DNA of 57,800 nt, taken from Methanolobus sp. Lineage in GTDB: Archaea > Halobacteriota > Methanosarcinia > Methanosarcinales > Methanosarcinaceae. Below are positions 26,177 to 34,678 of this stretch, in pieces. Under the pieces are notes generated by a model. The model was not told the DNA's origin and ran no database searches. It worked only from the letters and a program-made list of their open reading frames with translations. Location of the stretch: NCBI GenBank assembly GCA_029762595.1, contig JARVGJ010000013.1, forward strand, positions 1-57,800, read 5' to 3'. A program made the position numbers and the translations under genes. The first letter of the stretch is position 1; every line of letters starts with the position of its first letter.

Positions 26177-26998
26177 ATGCAGCACTCAAATGACTTTCTA
26201 AAACTTAGTGAAAGGATAGCTGATGCAGTACAAGAAGCTATAAAAGGACTTGTCGGCACCAGGGATGCCGGCAGGGTCCTTTATACCGGTGCTGACGGGA
26301 CACCCACAAAATTGATAGATGATGTTTCTGAAAAGGCTATTTTTAAGCTGCTAAAAAAAGAGAATAGCTCTTACAGGGTCATCAGTGAAGAGGCCGGTGA
26401 GCAGGTAATAGGGAAGGCTCCCTGTCACACGCTAATAATAGATCCCATAGACGGCACTTATAATGCATGCTACGGCATTCCCTTTTACAGCATATCACTT
26501 GCCTTTGCCGTAAATGATGTAAATGATATACGTTTTGGATATGTGAGGGACCTGGCAACCGGCGATACATTCTATGCAGAGGCCGGAAAAGGCGCTTACC
26601 TTAACGGTGTACGGATAAAAGCATCAGATAACCGGAATATCAGCGGGTTCTGCATGAGTATCTATGGTCACAGGAACAATATAGAAGGGGCTGCTATCCT
26701 GTCACGAAGTGTCAGAAGGTCAAGGGCCCTTGGAAGTGTGGCACTTGAACTATGCTACGTTGCCGCAGGGAAGATCGATGCGTTTGCAGATGTCAGGGGA
26801 ACAATGCGCATGACCGACATAGCTGCAGGAAAGCTGATCATTGAGGAAGCGGGTGGTATTGTCACCAGTGGATGCGGTGAATCTTTAAAGCTGGAGGACA
26901 AAGTAATAATGAGCAGGGTTAGTGTTATTGCATCCAATGGAAATGCACACGCCAGTATCTTAAAACTTTCAGCAGGGATCTTACATGAGGATCAGTAA
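26177..26998 (+). CDS. IMPase-like phosphatase (fructose bisphosphatase / NADP phosphatase)
   Basis: 273 residues. The inositol monophosphatase superfamily metal motifs are ISEEAGEQ, DPIDGTYNACYGIPFYSISLA and MRMTDIAAGKLIIEEAGG. Archaeal members hydrolyse inositol-1-phosphate, fructose-1,6-bisphosphate and in some cases NADP. The last 14 bases overlap the NAD kinase gene. In M. jannaschii the same two activities are fused in one protein (MJ0917), so an NADP phosphatase role is attractive. Start is uncertain: TTG 26156 or ATG 26177; neither has a clear ribosome site, and I take the ATG. Confidence 0.87.
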   Translation: MQHSNDFLKLSERIADAVQEAIKGLVGTRDAGRVLYTGADGTPTKLIDDVSEKAIFKLLKKENSSYRVISEEAGEQVIGKAPCHTLIIDPIDGTYNACYGIPFYSISLAFAVNDVNDIRFGYVRDLATGDTFYAEAGKGAYLNGVRIKASDNRNISGFCMSIYGHRNNIEGAAILSRSVRRSRALGSVALELCYVAAGKIDAFADVRGTMRMTDIAAGKLIIEEAGGIVTSGCGESLKLEDKVIMSRVSVIASNGNAHASILKLSAGILHEDQ

Positions 26999-27818
26999 AA
27001 TAGGAATTGTATCACGTTTTGATCAGCAGGATGCTCTTGAGATGGTCCGGCAGATCTATGATGAATTCGGTTCGAAGGTTGATATCTTTCTTTCACCCGG
27101 TACCGGAGAACACCTTGGGATCAAAGAGAACCTGCTTCCGGTTGAGAAGATGCGTGATGCAGGCGTCGAATTGATAATATCGGTGGGTGGTGACGGCACA
27201 GTGCTTCGCAATATCTCTAAGATGAAAGACCCCTTGCCTGTTATCGGGATCAATATGGGTAATCTGGGTTTTCTTGTGGATGTACCGCCGGAGGATGCAA
27301 TAGAGGACATTGAGGATGTGCTGAAAGGTTTCACATATACTGAACGTTCCAGGCTCAGTGTGTCCCTAAACGGCAAAAGGTTACAGGATGCGACCAATGA
27401 GATAGTGCTTATTACCGCAAGGCCCGCAAAGATACTGACATTCAGGATATCCATCGATAATTCCCGGATAGAGGATCTCAGGGCTGATGGGGTCGTATTT
27501 GCGACACCTACCGGATCAACTGCCTATGCCATGAGTGCAGGCGGACCGATAGTTGATCCCAGGGTGGATGCTTCAATTATCGTTCCCCTGGCACCTTTCA
27601 AACTTTCGGCAAGGCCCTGGGTCATACCTGGAAACAGCACCATAAAGGTGGAGATGATCATTCCGGAAAAAGAAGCTGCTGTTGTGATAGACGGTCAGCA
27701 TTCCTATAGCATGAAGGAAAATGATATTGTGACAATAACAAAAGCAGAGAATCCTGCAAGACTGGTTTGTAGTTCTGCGAACGGTTTCTATGAGAAGGTC
27801 CAGAGTAAACTTGCCTGA
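26985..27818 (+). CDS. nadK: NAD kinase
   Basis: 277 residues. SVGGDGTVLRNISKM carries the GGDGT nucleotide motif; NMGNLGFLVDV, TPTGSTAYAMSAGGPIVDP and the C-terminal VVIDGQHSY are the remaining family signatures. Phosphorylates NAD to NADP with ATP. ATG at 26985 lies inside the upstream phosphatase gene (14-base overlap), so a fixed ratio of the two is likely. Length is normal for archaeal NadK without the fused phosphatase. Confidence 0.94.
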   Translation: MRISKIGIVSRFDQQDALEMVRQIYDEFGSKVDIFLSPGTGEHLGIKENLLPVEKMRDAGVELIISVGGDGTVLRNISKMKDPLPVIGINMGNLGFLVDVPPEDAIEDIEDVLKGFTYTERSRLSVSLNGKRLQDATNEIVLITARPAKILTFRISIDNSRIEDLRADGVVFATPTGSTAYAMSAGGPIVDPRVDASIIVPLAPFKLSARPWVIPGNSTIKVEMIIPEKEAAVVIDGQHSYSMKENDIVTITKAENPARLVCSSANGFYEKVQSKLA

Positions 27819-27942
27819 GCTTTGGCGCAACATCGTATAATGTGCTAAGTCAGGATGATTTCCTGAAAAGTGAATAAATTTGCCTCCCATGAACTAGATA
27901 AACATTACTCTTGATCGTTTATGTATGATCAGTTAAATGCCC

Positions 27943-27950
27943 TTTAAAAA
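27943..27950 (+). promoter_or_regulatory. TATA box of the homocitrate synthase gene
   Basis: TTTAAAAA predicts transcription from about 27972, which is downstream of the ATG at 27966 and upstream of the ATG at 28008. This is the main reason for choosing the later start. Confidence 0.45.
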
Positions 27951-28007
27951 CCTAACACTTATATAATGGAACTGGAAATTGACCCTCAATCATTGGAGCA
28001 TATAAGC

Positions 28008-29183
28008 ATGTCGGAAAATAAAGATTATTCAAGAAACAAGCTAATCGACTATTTGAACTTGCCTCCTCTTGATATTGAGATATGTGATGTTACACTGCGT
28101 GATGGTGAGCAGACCCCTGGAGTGGTCTTTACCAGGGAAGAAAAAATTGCCCTTGCATCCAAACTCGACTCTGTAGGTATTGAAATAATCGAGACCGGTT
28201 TCCCTGTAGTATCCGCTTCTGAAAAAGAGGTCGTAAAGGAGATCGCCAATATGGGGCTTGATGCAAGGACATGTTGTCTTGCAAGGTCAAAGCTGAGCGA
28301 TGTTGAGACCGCTGTCGATTGCGATGTGGATTTTATCAGTATATTCATTGCAATGTCTGACCTTCATCTTAAGCACAAGTATCATAAGAGCTGTGAGGAA
28401 ATGTTCTCCTGTGCCATGGAGGCTGTTCAGTATGCTAAGGACCACGGTGTAGGTGTGAGGTTTGCAGCCGAGGATGGCAGCAGGACGGATGTGGAAGTAT
28501 TGAAAAACGCTTTCAAAGCTGCCGAGGAATACAAAGTGGACTATGTTAGCATTGCAGACACCACCGGTATCCTGAATCCCAGTACTACCCATTATCTTGT
28601 AAGTGAGATCAAAAAAGTTGTTCGTACCCCTATATGCATCCACTGTCACAATGACCTTGGTATGGCTACTGCAAATACCCTTGCTGCAGCAGAAGCAGGT
28701 GCAAAACAGCTTCACACCACCGTTAATGCAATCGGTGAGCGGGCAGGGAATGCTTCCCTGGAAGAAGTGCTTGTCTCATTGAGGGTCCAATATGGTATTG
28801 ACAGGTACGACACAACACAGATCATGGAACTTTCCAGGCTGGTAAATGACTTCTCCGGGATCAGGCCGGCAATTACCAAGGCTATTGTAGGAGAACATGC
28901 CTTTTCACATGAATCCGGTATCCATGTATGTGCCATTCTTGAAGAACCACGAACATATGAACTCTTCAGCCCGGAAATGGTGGGCGGAACGCGCCATCTT
29001 ATCGTTGGTAAACATACGGGCATGAAAGCCATGAAAGGAATTGTCGGTAGTATGGGCCATGAACTTTCAAATGAGCAACTGGTCTCACTTCTTGACAGGA
29101 TAAAGAACTGCAATGAAACAAAAGGCGGTATCTCATCATCAAAACTTGAGGCTATGATAGTTGAAATGAAGAAGGACCAATAG
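28008..29183 (+). CDS. aksA: Homocitrate synthase (coenzyme B pathway)
   Basis: About 391 residues. DVTLRDGEQTPGVVF is the catalytic and metal motif, HCHNDLGMATANTLAA holds the metal histidines, and NAIGERAGNASLEEVLVSL and GIHVCAILEEPRTYELF follow. The leucine-feedback domain of LeuA is absent, which fits AksA: condensation of 2-oxoglutarate (and longer 2-oxoacids) with acetyl-CoA for coenzyme B. Citramalate synthase is a less likely alternative. GGAG lies ten bases before ATG 28008; ATG 27966 is open too but precedes the predicted transcript start. Confidence 0.85.
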   Translation: MSENKDYSRNKLIDYLNLPPLDIEICDVTLRDGEQTPGVVFTREEKIALASKLDSVGIEIIETGFPVVSASEKEVVKEIANMGLDARTCCLARSKLSDVETAVDCDVDFISIFIAMSDLHLKHKYHKSCEEMFSCAMEAVQYAKDHGVGVRFAAEDGSRTDVEVLKNAFKAAEEYKVDYVSIADTTGILNPSTTHYLVSEIKKVVRTPICIHCHNDLGMATANTLAAAEAGAKQLHTTVNAIGERAGNASLEEVLVSLRVQYGIDRYDTTQIMELSRLVNDFSGIRPAITKAIVGEHAFSHESGIHVCAILEEPRTYELFSPEMVGGTRHLIVGKHTGMKAMKGIVGSMGHELSNEQLVSLLDRIKNCNETKGGISSSKLEAMIVEMKKDQ

Positions 29184-29187
29184 ACTA

Positions 29188-29769
29188 CTAATGTATCAAT
29201 GAATCTTTTTTCTTACGGGAAGCTAGGGCTGCCTCAGCATCCTGGGCAACATCAACGTCTTCTTCTGAGGCCACATCACCGTAGTTCATTTCTTCATTCT
29301 CAAGTATTATGACGTAGTCTGCAGAATTTCTCAGGGCTGTGGAAAAGCCAGGTTCCACACCAAAAATGATCGTTTCTTTGCCATGTTCATTGGCCTTGTT
29401 CAACAGGGGTTTAAAATCAGCATCCCTGGTAACAAGAGCCATTGTGTCGATGGTAGGGTTATATACAAGCTCCATTCCTTCCACAGCAAGTCTTACATCC
29501 ACATCACTTGAACAGATGATGGGTTCAAATCCGTTGTTCTCAATGGCCTCTACAAGTTTATCGGAGGCATACTGGTTCAGGAATACCCTTCCTATCTTTA
29601 CATTCCCATATTCTTTCAGGACATCCCTGATCTCTTCGAGATTCACATTGAACTCCTTGCGCAATACGTTAGGACCATCTACAAGAAGGCCGATGCTACG
29701 TCTGCCTGTCTCTTTTTTGGTACTGAGGTATTTCACGATGGAGTTAAGTCCGGTTTTCACATTAGCCAT
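29188..29769 (-). CDS. NYN-domain (PIN-like) protein, TIGR00288 type
   Basis: 193 residues. LLVDGPNVLRKEFNVNLEEI, then a late LVTRDADFKPLLNKANEHGK, give the two acidic clusters of NYN domains, which share the PIN nuclease fold. Archaeal members are presumed RNA nucleases or RNA-binding regulators but have no proved substrate. The final 25 residues are an acidic-basic tail (SEEDVDVAQDAEAA). It converges with aksA with only four bases between their ends. Its upstream region has repeated operator-like elements. Confidence 0.8.
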   Translation of the reverse strand: MANVKTGLNSIVKYLSTKKETGRRSIGLLVDGPNVLRKEFNVNLEEIRDVLKEYGNVKIGRVFLNQYASDKLVEAIENNGFEPIICSSDVDVRLAVEGMELVYNPTIDTMALVTRDADFKPLLNKANEHGKETIIFGVEPGFSTALRNSADYVIILENEEMNYGDVASEEDVDVAQDAEAALASRKKKDSLIH

Positions 29770-29863
29770 GATGCCTCGCTATAATGATGTATAATGACGG
29801 CGCTTCAGAGCGATCCATTCCAATAGTTCACATAAATATGATTTCTACATAGACAGACTATTA

Positions 29864-29907
29864 ACATACGTAATGCACCTAAACATAAGTAATGCACATT
29901 TGCATTA
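29864..29907. promoter_or_regulatory. Direct and inverted repeats upstream of the NYN gene
   Basis: ACATACGTAATGCAC (29864-29878) and ACATAAGTAATGCAC (29883-29897) are direct repeats 19 bp apart. TAATGCA (29890-29896) and TGCATTA (29901-29907) form a perfect inverted repeat with a four-base spacer. All lie 95-140 bp upstream of the NYN start in an otherwise gene-free 296-bp gap (29770-30065) that is A+T-rich. Confidence 0.5.
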
Positions 29908-30065
29908 TTAGTCACTACTCCTAAATACCATTTTACTACTATTATTAATTAAACAGTTTTATAAATTGTGCTTACGGTCAACAAAATATAATTGCATCAG
30001 GACCAAACCTTTCCGTTCAGGCATAAATTTTAAGAAGTTGCATTTATTGGTCCAGGTTTTCCTGA

Positions 30066-30569
30066 TCAATGTTCCAGCATTTCTGCAAGTGATCTTTTTT
30101 TAATACCAACCTTTGATCTGACCCTGTCATCCCGGATGAAATAATTTATAAACCTCCCTCCAGACCTCTTTCTCGTAAAAAGGATTTCTCCGCCATGTTT
30201 TATATACATGTCCATTACTTCCTCGAACTGGTTTTTTTCCATTTCAGAGAGTTCTATCAGGCTTTCGCTGCCAAAGAAACAGTTATAGACTTTAAGAAGG
30301 TTTATCTCCCTGACCCGTTTCAATCCATCCGTGTCCTTGAAATCATCAACATATACCGACCTTTTAAGCTCAGGTGACCATCCGGCAAGCTTTTCCTGCA
30401 TATCAATGAACTGGATGGGAATAAATTCTCCCTCATCAGGTCTGGGAAAAAGCCTGCAACGATTATCTCCTTTCCCTGCCAGTTTCCCACCTTCTTTTAT
30501 TATATGCTCCGTAACGTATCTGTGCTCTTTTGATACGGAAACCCATAAGGAGGCCCACAAATATACCAC
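30066..30569 (-). CDS. Uncharacterised protein behind the rhomboid gene
   Basis: Up to 167 residues and no family I recognise. The body is basic and acidic by turns, with GEFIPIQFIDMQEKL, REINLLKVYNCFFGSES and a C-terminal GGEILFTRKRSGGRFINYF, and reads like a compact alpha/beta cytoplasmic protein. The frame opens at GTG 30569 inside the rhomboid gene (107-base overlap). A tighter arrangement is possible because GGAGATAA at the rhomboid stop looks like a ribosome site, but no standard start codon follows at the right distance in this frame. The start is therefore unresolved. Confidence 0.6.
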   Translation of the reverse strand: MVYLWASLWVSVSKEHRYVTEHIIKEGGKLAGKGDNRCRLFPRPDEGEFIPIQFIDMQEKLAGWSPELKRSVYVDDFKDTDGLKRVREINLLKVYNCFFGSESLIELSEMEKNQFEEVMDMYIKHGGEILFTRKRSGGRFINYFIRDDRVRSKVGIKKRSLAEMLEH

Positions 30570-31353
30570 TGAGATGTGCTGAATGGGCTATCATATCATC
30601 TGCACCCAGCAGGATAAAATCCAGGAAGGCAAAGAGAAGCAGGGCATGCGTTATTCTCATTGGTATGAAATATACGTATACCCGAATATCCGGTGCTATC
30701 ACTGTAAGGGCTGCAAAGATACCCATTATGGCTCCGCTGGCCCCGACTATCGGGATGTTTGGCCTGCTGCTTGTCAGAGAATATGCTATGGCGGCAACAA
30801 GACCTGCAGCGAAATACACAGAGAGGAATACCTTTTTCCCGGCTCTCCTTTCAAGTTCGGGCCCAAAAAAGAAGAGTACCAGCATATTGAAGAATATATG
30901 CATGAAATCCGCATGGATGAACATGTGTGATACCAGGGTCCATGGACGGGAAAATTCCAGTATCTGGGCGGGTACCATCTGGAAAAGCTGCTGATAGCCG
31001 GGAATAAGTATCTGCAGAATAAAAGAGAATATGCACAGGTAGATTATAGCCATTGAAGGACTGCTTTTCATGGAGTGGCCGATATTGCGCCCAATTCCTT
31101 TAACCGCACCTTTTGCTGCATATTTTGCAGTGCTTTTCAGTACATCCTTTAAATGATTGTCATTCTTGCTGTTCCCAGGGCCCGGGCTGCTCCTGTAGGT
31201 CCCGTCCTTTTTGATCTTTTCAAGACCTTCACAGGCATGTTGTTCCGGAAGCCTGTGACTGGAACAAAACGTTTTTCCACAAAAACGGCATCTGAAAGGT
31301 ATGTTCTCTTCCTTGCCGCATATCCAGCATTTCCTTTCCAAATAATTCACCAT
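30463..31353 (-). CDS. Rhomboid protease with N-terminal AN1-type zinc finger
   Basis: About 296 residues from ATG 31353. The N-terminus has CWICGKEENIPFRCRFC, then FCSSHRLPEQHAC, a Cys/His pattern of the AN1 zinc finger (about 8-45). After a linker with GPGNSKND come six hydrophobic segments: HMFIHADFMHIFFNMLVLFFFG, the catalytic serine in GASGAIMG and the catalytic histidine in AHLSGIFVGLLMG. It is an intramembrane serine protease. The zinc finger may recruit substrates. The frame extends to 31398, but the family start is MVNYLERKC. Confidence 0.9.
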   Translation of the reverse strand: MVNYLERKCWICGKEENIPFRCRFCGKTFCSSHRLPEQHACEGLEKIKKDGTYRSSPGPGNSKNDNHLKDVLKSTAKYAAKGAVKGIGRNIGHSMKSSPSMAIIYLCIFSFILQILIPGYQQLFQMVPAQILEFSRPWTLVSHMFIHADFMHIFFNMLVLFFFGPELERRAGKKVFLSVYFAAGLVAAIAYSLTSSRPNIPIVGASGAIMGIFAALTVIAPDIRVYVYFIPMRITHALLLFAFLDFILLGADDMIAHSAHLSGIFVGLLMGFRIKRAQIRYGAYNKRRWETGRERR

Positions 31354-31586
31354 GATCGATGCTTTCTTTATGAGTAGACAGCCATCAAATAAAACCATTT
31401 CCAGAGAAAATAGGAGAACGGTAATCTGTTTTTATTTTCATGGTCGAGACAGATATAGGAACACTTATATGTGAAAATCGTATATTCAGCACATTTATCA
31501 GGATGGTTGATATTTTTTTGCCAGGACTTTTATGTGGAACATTGAGCAAATGCTCACAAATAATCATGATAGATTCCGGAAACTTT

Positions 31587-31594
31587 TTTATATA
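31587..31594 (+). promoter_or_regulatory. TATA box of the cdh operon
   Basis: TTTATATA in a T-rich context, 130-137 bases upstream of the cdhA ATG, predicts a transcript start near 31619 and a leader of roughly 105 bases. GGATG (31595-31599) and CATCC (31612-31616) form an inverted repeat between TATA box and start point. The region 31354-31586 holds the divergent rhomboid promoter and a further possible TATA (TTATATG near 31467). Confidence 0.5.
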
Positions 31595-31619
31595 GGATGG
31601 TGTTATTAGTACATCCAAC

Positions 31620-31714
31620 ACAACAGTTGTATGTTTATTACAACACATTGCATAAACAACACTAAATAACAATACCATGTGCTTTCGTAGCACTCATATG
31701 CCTATAAAGGAGGA
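31620..31714 (+). promoter_or_regulatory. cdh leader with competing hairpins and strong ribosome site
   Basis: ACAACAGTTGT is an 11-bp palindrome at 31620-31630. GTTGT (31626-31630) can pair with ACAAC (31640-31644), or GTTTAT (31633-31638) with ATAAAC (31652-31657); the two exclude each other. GTGCT/AGCAC (31679-31693) form another hairpin just before AAAGGAGGA (31706-31714), the best ribosome site in the window. A regulatory 5' leader is known for the cdh operon of Methanosarcina thermophila. Confidence 0.5.
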
Positions 31715-31723
31715 CAAAACAAT

Positions 31724-34135
31724 ATGAGCGACATACCAAATGGGCTTTTTTCCATTGATGAACTGGAAAATGTTCAGATAACGATCGGAAAGATTGTCGG
31801 TGCCATAGAACAAAAAGCAAAAGAAGAAGGAGTTGAAGTAGGGCCTACTCCAAAACCGGGGATCTCTGCACTTCGGGACTGGGATTATAAACTTCTGTCC
31901 CGGTACAAGCCTGTTTACACCCCTGTGTGTGATCAGTGCTGTTACTGTACCTTTGGTAAGTGTGACCTTACAGGCAACAAGGAAGGTGCATGTGGTATCA
32001 ACATGGAAGCTCACCAGGCCCGTGAAACCCTGCTGAGGGTTATCACAGGTGCAGCAGCACACTCTGGACACGGTCGTCATATCCTTCATCATCTTATAGG
32101 TCTGTACGGACGTGACAAGCCCATAGATGTAGGCCCCTCAAACCTGCTGGCACCAAACACCCAGGCAGTAACAGGCATAAGGCCTGAAACACTGGGTGAT
32201 CTGGAAGAGGTTATGGATTATGTGGAAGAGCAGCTCACACAGCTCCTTGCAACCATCCACGCAGGCCAGGAAGGAGCAGCCATTGACTTTGAGTCAAAGA
32301 TCCTTCATGGTGGTATGCTCGACCATGTTGGTATGGAAGTGTCCGACATCGCCCAGATCTCATGTATGGGAATGCCAAAATCCGACCCTGAGGCTCCTCT
32401 TGTGGAGATCGGGATGGGGTGCATCGATTCAAGCAAACCGGTGCTTGTTGTCATAGGCCACAATGTTGCAGGTGTCACCAATATCATGGATTACATTCAG
32501 GACCATGGTCTTGAAGACAAAATGGAGCTTGCAGGCCTGTGCTGTACAGCCATTGACATGACACGCTACCAGACGGACAGGGGTGGCAAGCCACATGCAA
32601 AGGTCATCGGGACACTGGCCAAGGAACTCAAGATGATAAGGTCCGGTGTGCCTGACGTTATAGTTGTTGACGAGCAGTGTGTAAGGGCTGATGTTCTTGA
32701 TGAGGCGAAGAAGCTTTCCATTCCGGTCATCACCACCAACGAGAAGATAATGTATGGGCTGCGCAACAGGTCAGCTGACAGGCCGCAGGATATCATTGAT
32801 GACCTTTCCAGCTTTAAGGAGCCAGGAGCCCTTATCCTTGACTTCGATGTCCTGGGCCAGGTAGCACCTGAACTGACACTGAAGATGTCAAAGATCCGTG
32901 ACGAGATGGGCATCAAGGCACTTCCAAGTGATGAAGATCTTAAGGAGCTTTCAACAAAATGTGTCATGTGTGCTGCATGTGAAATGGACTGTCCTGACAA
33001 CCTCCCTATAATGGAGGCCATGAAGGCGGGAGTTGACGGGGACTTCAGCAAGTTCGAGTATCTGCACGATAAGTGTATTGCCTGTGGAAGATGTGACCAG
33101 GCATGCCCGAAGGATATACCTATCCTTAATATGATAGAGCAAGCATCCCAGAAGCTCATTCGTGAGGAAAAGGGACTTATGAGGGCAGGCAGGGGGCAGA
33201 TAAGTGACCCGGAGATCCGTGAGGAAGGTGTCAACCTTGTGCTGGGCACAACTCCCGGTATCATTGCAATGGTGGGATGCTCCAACTACCCGGACGGTAC
33301 AAAGGACCTGTACAGGGTTGCTGATGAGATGCTTAAGCGGAACTACATCGTAGTGATCTCCGGATGCTCTGCAATGGACCTTGGAATGTATAAGGATGAA
33401 GATGGTGAGACCCTATACGAGAAATATCCTGCAAAATTCCTTGCAGGTAACCTGATAAACGTGGGTTCATGTGTATCCAATTCCCACATCACAGGTACAG
33501 CAATCAAGGTAGCTGCTATCTTTGCACAGAGGCAGGTTTCAGGTAACTATGAGGAGATAGCTGACTATATCACCAACCGTATAGGTGCTGTTGGTGTTGC
33601 ATGGGGAGCATACTCCCAGAAAGCATCCTCCATAGCATCCGGTTGTAACAGACTTGGTATACCTGTGGTTGTAGGACCACACGGTTCAAAATACAGAAGG
33701 GCACTTATTGGCAAGCCATACAATGAAGAGGACTGGAAGGTCTATGATGCAAGGGATGGCTCAGAAATGCCAATTCCGTCTTCACCTGAATTCTTGCTCA
33801 CCACCGCAGAGTCCATTGAAGAGCTGCTTCCTATGCTTGCAAAGAACTGTATACGTCCGTCTGATAACAACATGGGCAGGATGATCAAGCTCACCCACTA
33901 TATGGAACTTAGCCAGAAATATCTGGGCCATATGCCTGCGGACTGGTACAAGTTCGTCAGGACCGAGACCGACCTTCCACTTGCAAAACGTGAGGATCTG
34001 CTTAAGATCCTTGAGAAGGACCATGGATGGGAGATCGACTGGAAACGCAAGAAGATACTTTCCGGACCTTCAATGAAATCTGATGTCTCAGCCCAGCCCA
34101 CCAACGTGAAGAGACTCTGCAAGGGGGAATGCTAA
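31724..34135 (+). CDS. cdhA: CODH/ACS complex, alpha subunit (CO dehydrogenase)
   Basis: 803 residues, full length. It carries the nickel-iron C-cluster and oxidises CO or reduces CO2. An N-terminal cysteine cluster [17 protein letters not shown] (near 70) forms the shared D/B clusters. Two ferredoxin-like motifs, [12 protein letters not shown] (about 412-423) and [12 protein letters not shown] (about 451-462), are typical of the archaeal alpha subunit and absent from bacterial Coo[19 protein letters not shown] and [10 protein letters not shown] match the C-cluster region. First gene of the operon, one base ahead of cdhB. Confidence 0.98.
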   Translation: MSDIPNGLFSIDELENVQITIGKIVGAIEQKAKEEGVEVGPTPKPGISALRDWDYKLLSRYKPVYTPVCDQCCYCTFGKCDLTGNKEGACGINMEAHQARETLLRVITGAAAHSGHGRHILHHLIGLYGRDKPIDVGPSNLLAPNTQAVTGIRPETLGDLEEVMDYVEEQLTQLLATIHAGQEGAAIDFESKILHGGMLDHVGMEVSDIAQISCMGMPKSDPEAPLVEIGMGCIDSSKPVLVVIGHNVAGVTNIMDYIQDHGLEDKMELAGLCCTAIDMTRYQTDRGGKPHAKVIGTLAKELKMIRSGVPDVIVVDEQCVRADVLDEAKKLSIPVITTNEKIMYGLRNRSADRPQDIIDDLSSFKEPGALILDFDVLGQVAPELTLKMSKIRDEMGIKALPSDEDLKELSTKCVMCAACEMDCPDNLPIMEAMKAGVDGDFSKFEYLHDKCIACGRCDQACPKDIPILNMIEQASQKLIREEKGLMRAGRGQISDPEIREEGVNLVLGTTPGIIAMVGCSNYPDGTKDLYRVADEMLKRNYIVVISGCSAMDLGMYKDEDGETLYEKYPAKFLAGNLINVGSCVSNSHITGTAIKVAAIFAQRQVSGNYEEIADYITNRIGAVGVAWGAYSQKASSIASGCNRLGIPVVVGPHGSKYRRALIGKPYNEEDWKVYDARDGSEMPIPSSPEFLLTTAESIEELLPMLAKNCIRPSDNNMGRMIKLTHYMELSQKYLGHMPADWYKFVRTETDLPLAKREDLLKILEKDHGWEIDWKRKKILSGPSMKSDVSAQPTNVKRLCKGEC

Positions 34136-34648
34136 GTGGTTGACACGACCAAGAACACCCAGATATATTCCACATGGGGCAGGAAGATGGCAAAACCTGT
34201 CAATCCCAATGTGGCAGGAAAGGTAATCAGCAAGGCCAAAAGGCCTCTGCTGGTCGTCGGGTCTGAGATCCTGATGGATGAAAAACTGGTAGAGAAGACC
34301 ATATCCATTGCAAAGAAAGGAATTCCGGTAGCTGCTACCGGACATTCCATAACTGCGTTGATGAATAAGGGTATAGATGCAAAGTACATAAATGTCCATT
34401 CACTTGCAACATTTCTGGGTGATGCAAAGTGGGGTGGCCTGGACGGACAGGGCTCGTATGACACTATACTTTTCCTCGGACATAAGAAGTACTATCTTGA
34501 TCAGGTACTTTCAGGTCTTAAGAATTTCACGGATCTGAAGACCCTTGCCATCGAAAGGCATTTTATGCAGAACGCTACATTGTCCTTTGGCAATCTCAGA
34601 CCTGAGGTACATCTTGACGCACTTGATGAATTTATTGATAATATATGA
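34136..34648 (+). CDS. cdhB: CODH/ACS complex, epsilon subunit
   Basis: 170 residues from GTG, starting directly after the cdhA stop (TAAGTG), so translation is coupled. The small flavodoxin-like epsilon subunit binds the alpha subunit; the two make the alpha2-epsilon2 CO dehydrogenase. [15 protein letters not shown] and [20 protein letters not shown] are typical, as is [17 protein letters not shown]. Its precise role (possibly an FAD or electron-transfer adaptor) is unsettled. The GGGGGAA at the cdhA end serves as ribosome site. Confidence 0.96.
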   Translation: MVDTTKNTQIYSTWGRKMAKPVNPNVAGKVISKAKRPLLVVGSEILMDEKLVEKTISIAKKGIPVAATGHSITALMNKGIDAKYINVHSLATFLGDAKWGGLDGQGSYDTILFLGHKKYYLDQVLSGLKNFTDLKTLAIERHFMQNATLSFGNLRPEVHLDALDEFIDNI

Positions 34649-34678
34649 AATCGTTGTTGGTAATACGGAGAACTGATC

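Noticed and set aside
31385-31693. 102-codon minus-strand ORF upstream of cdhA
   Set aside because: It overlaps the cdh promoter and leader, has poor coding look and no ribosome site.
32566-33285. 239-codon minus-strand ORF within cdhA
   Set aside because: Antisense shadow of a strongly conserved gene, rich in Ser and Arg as such shadows are.
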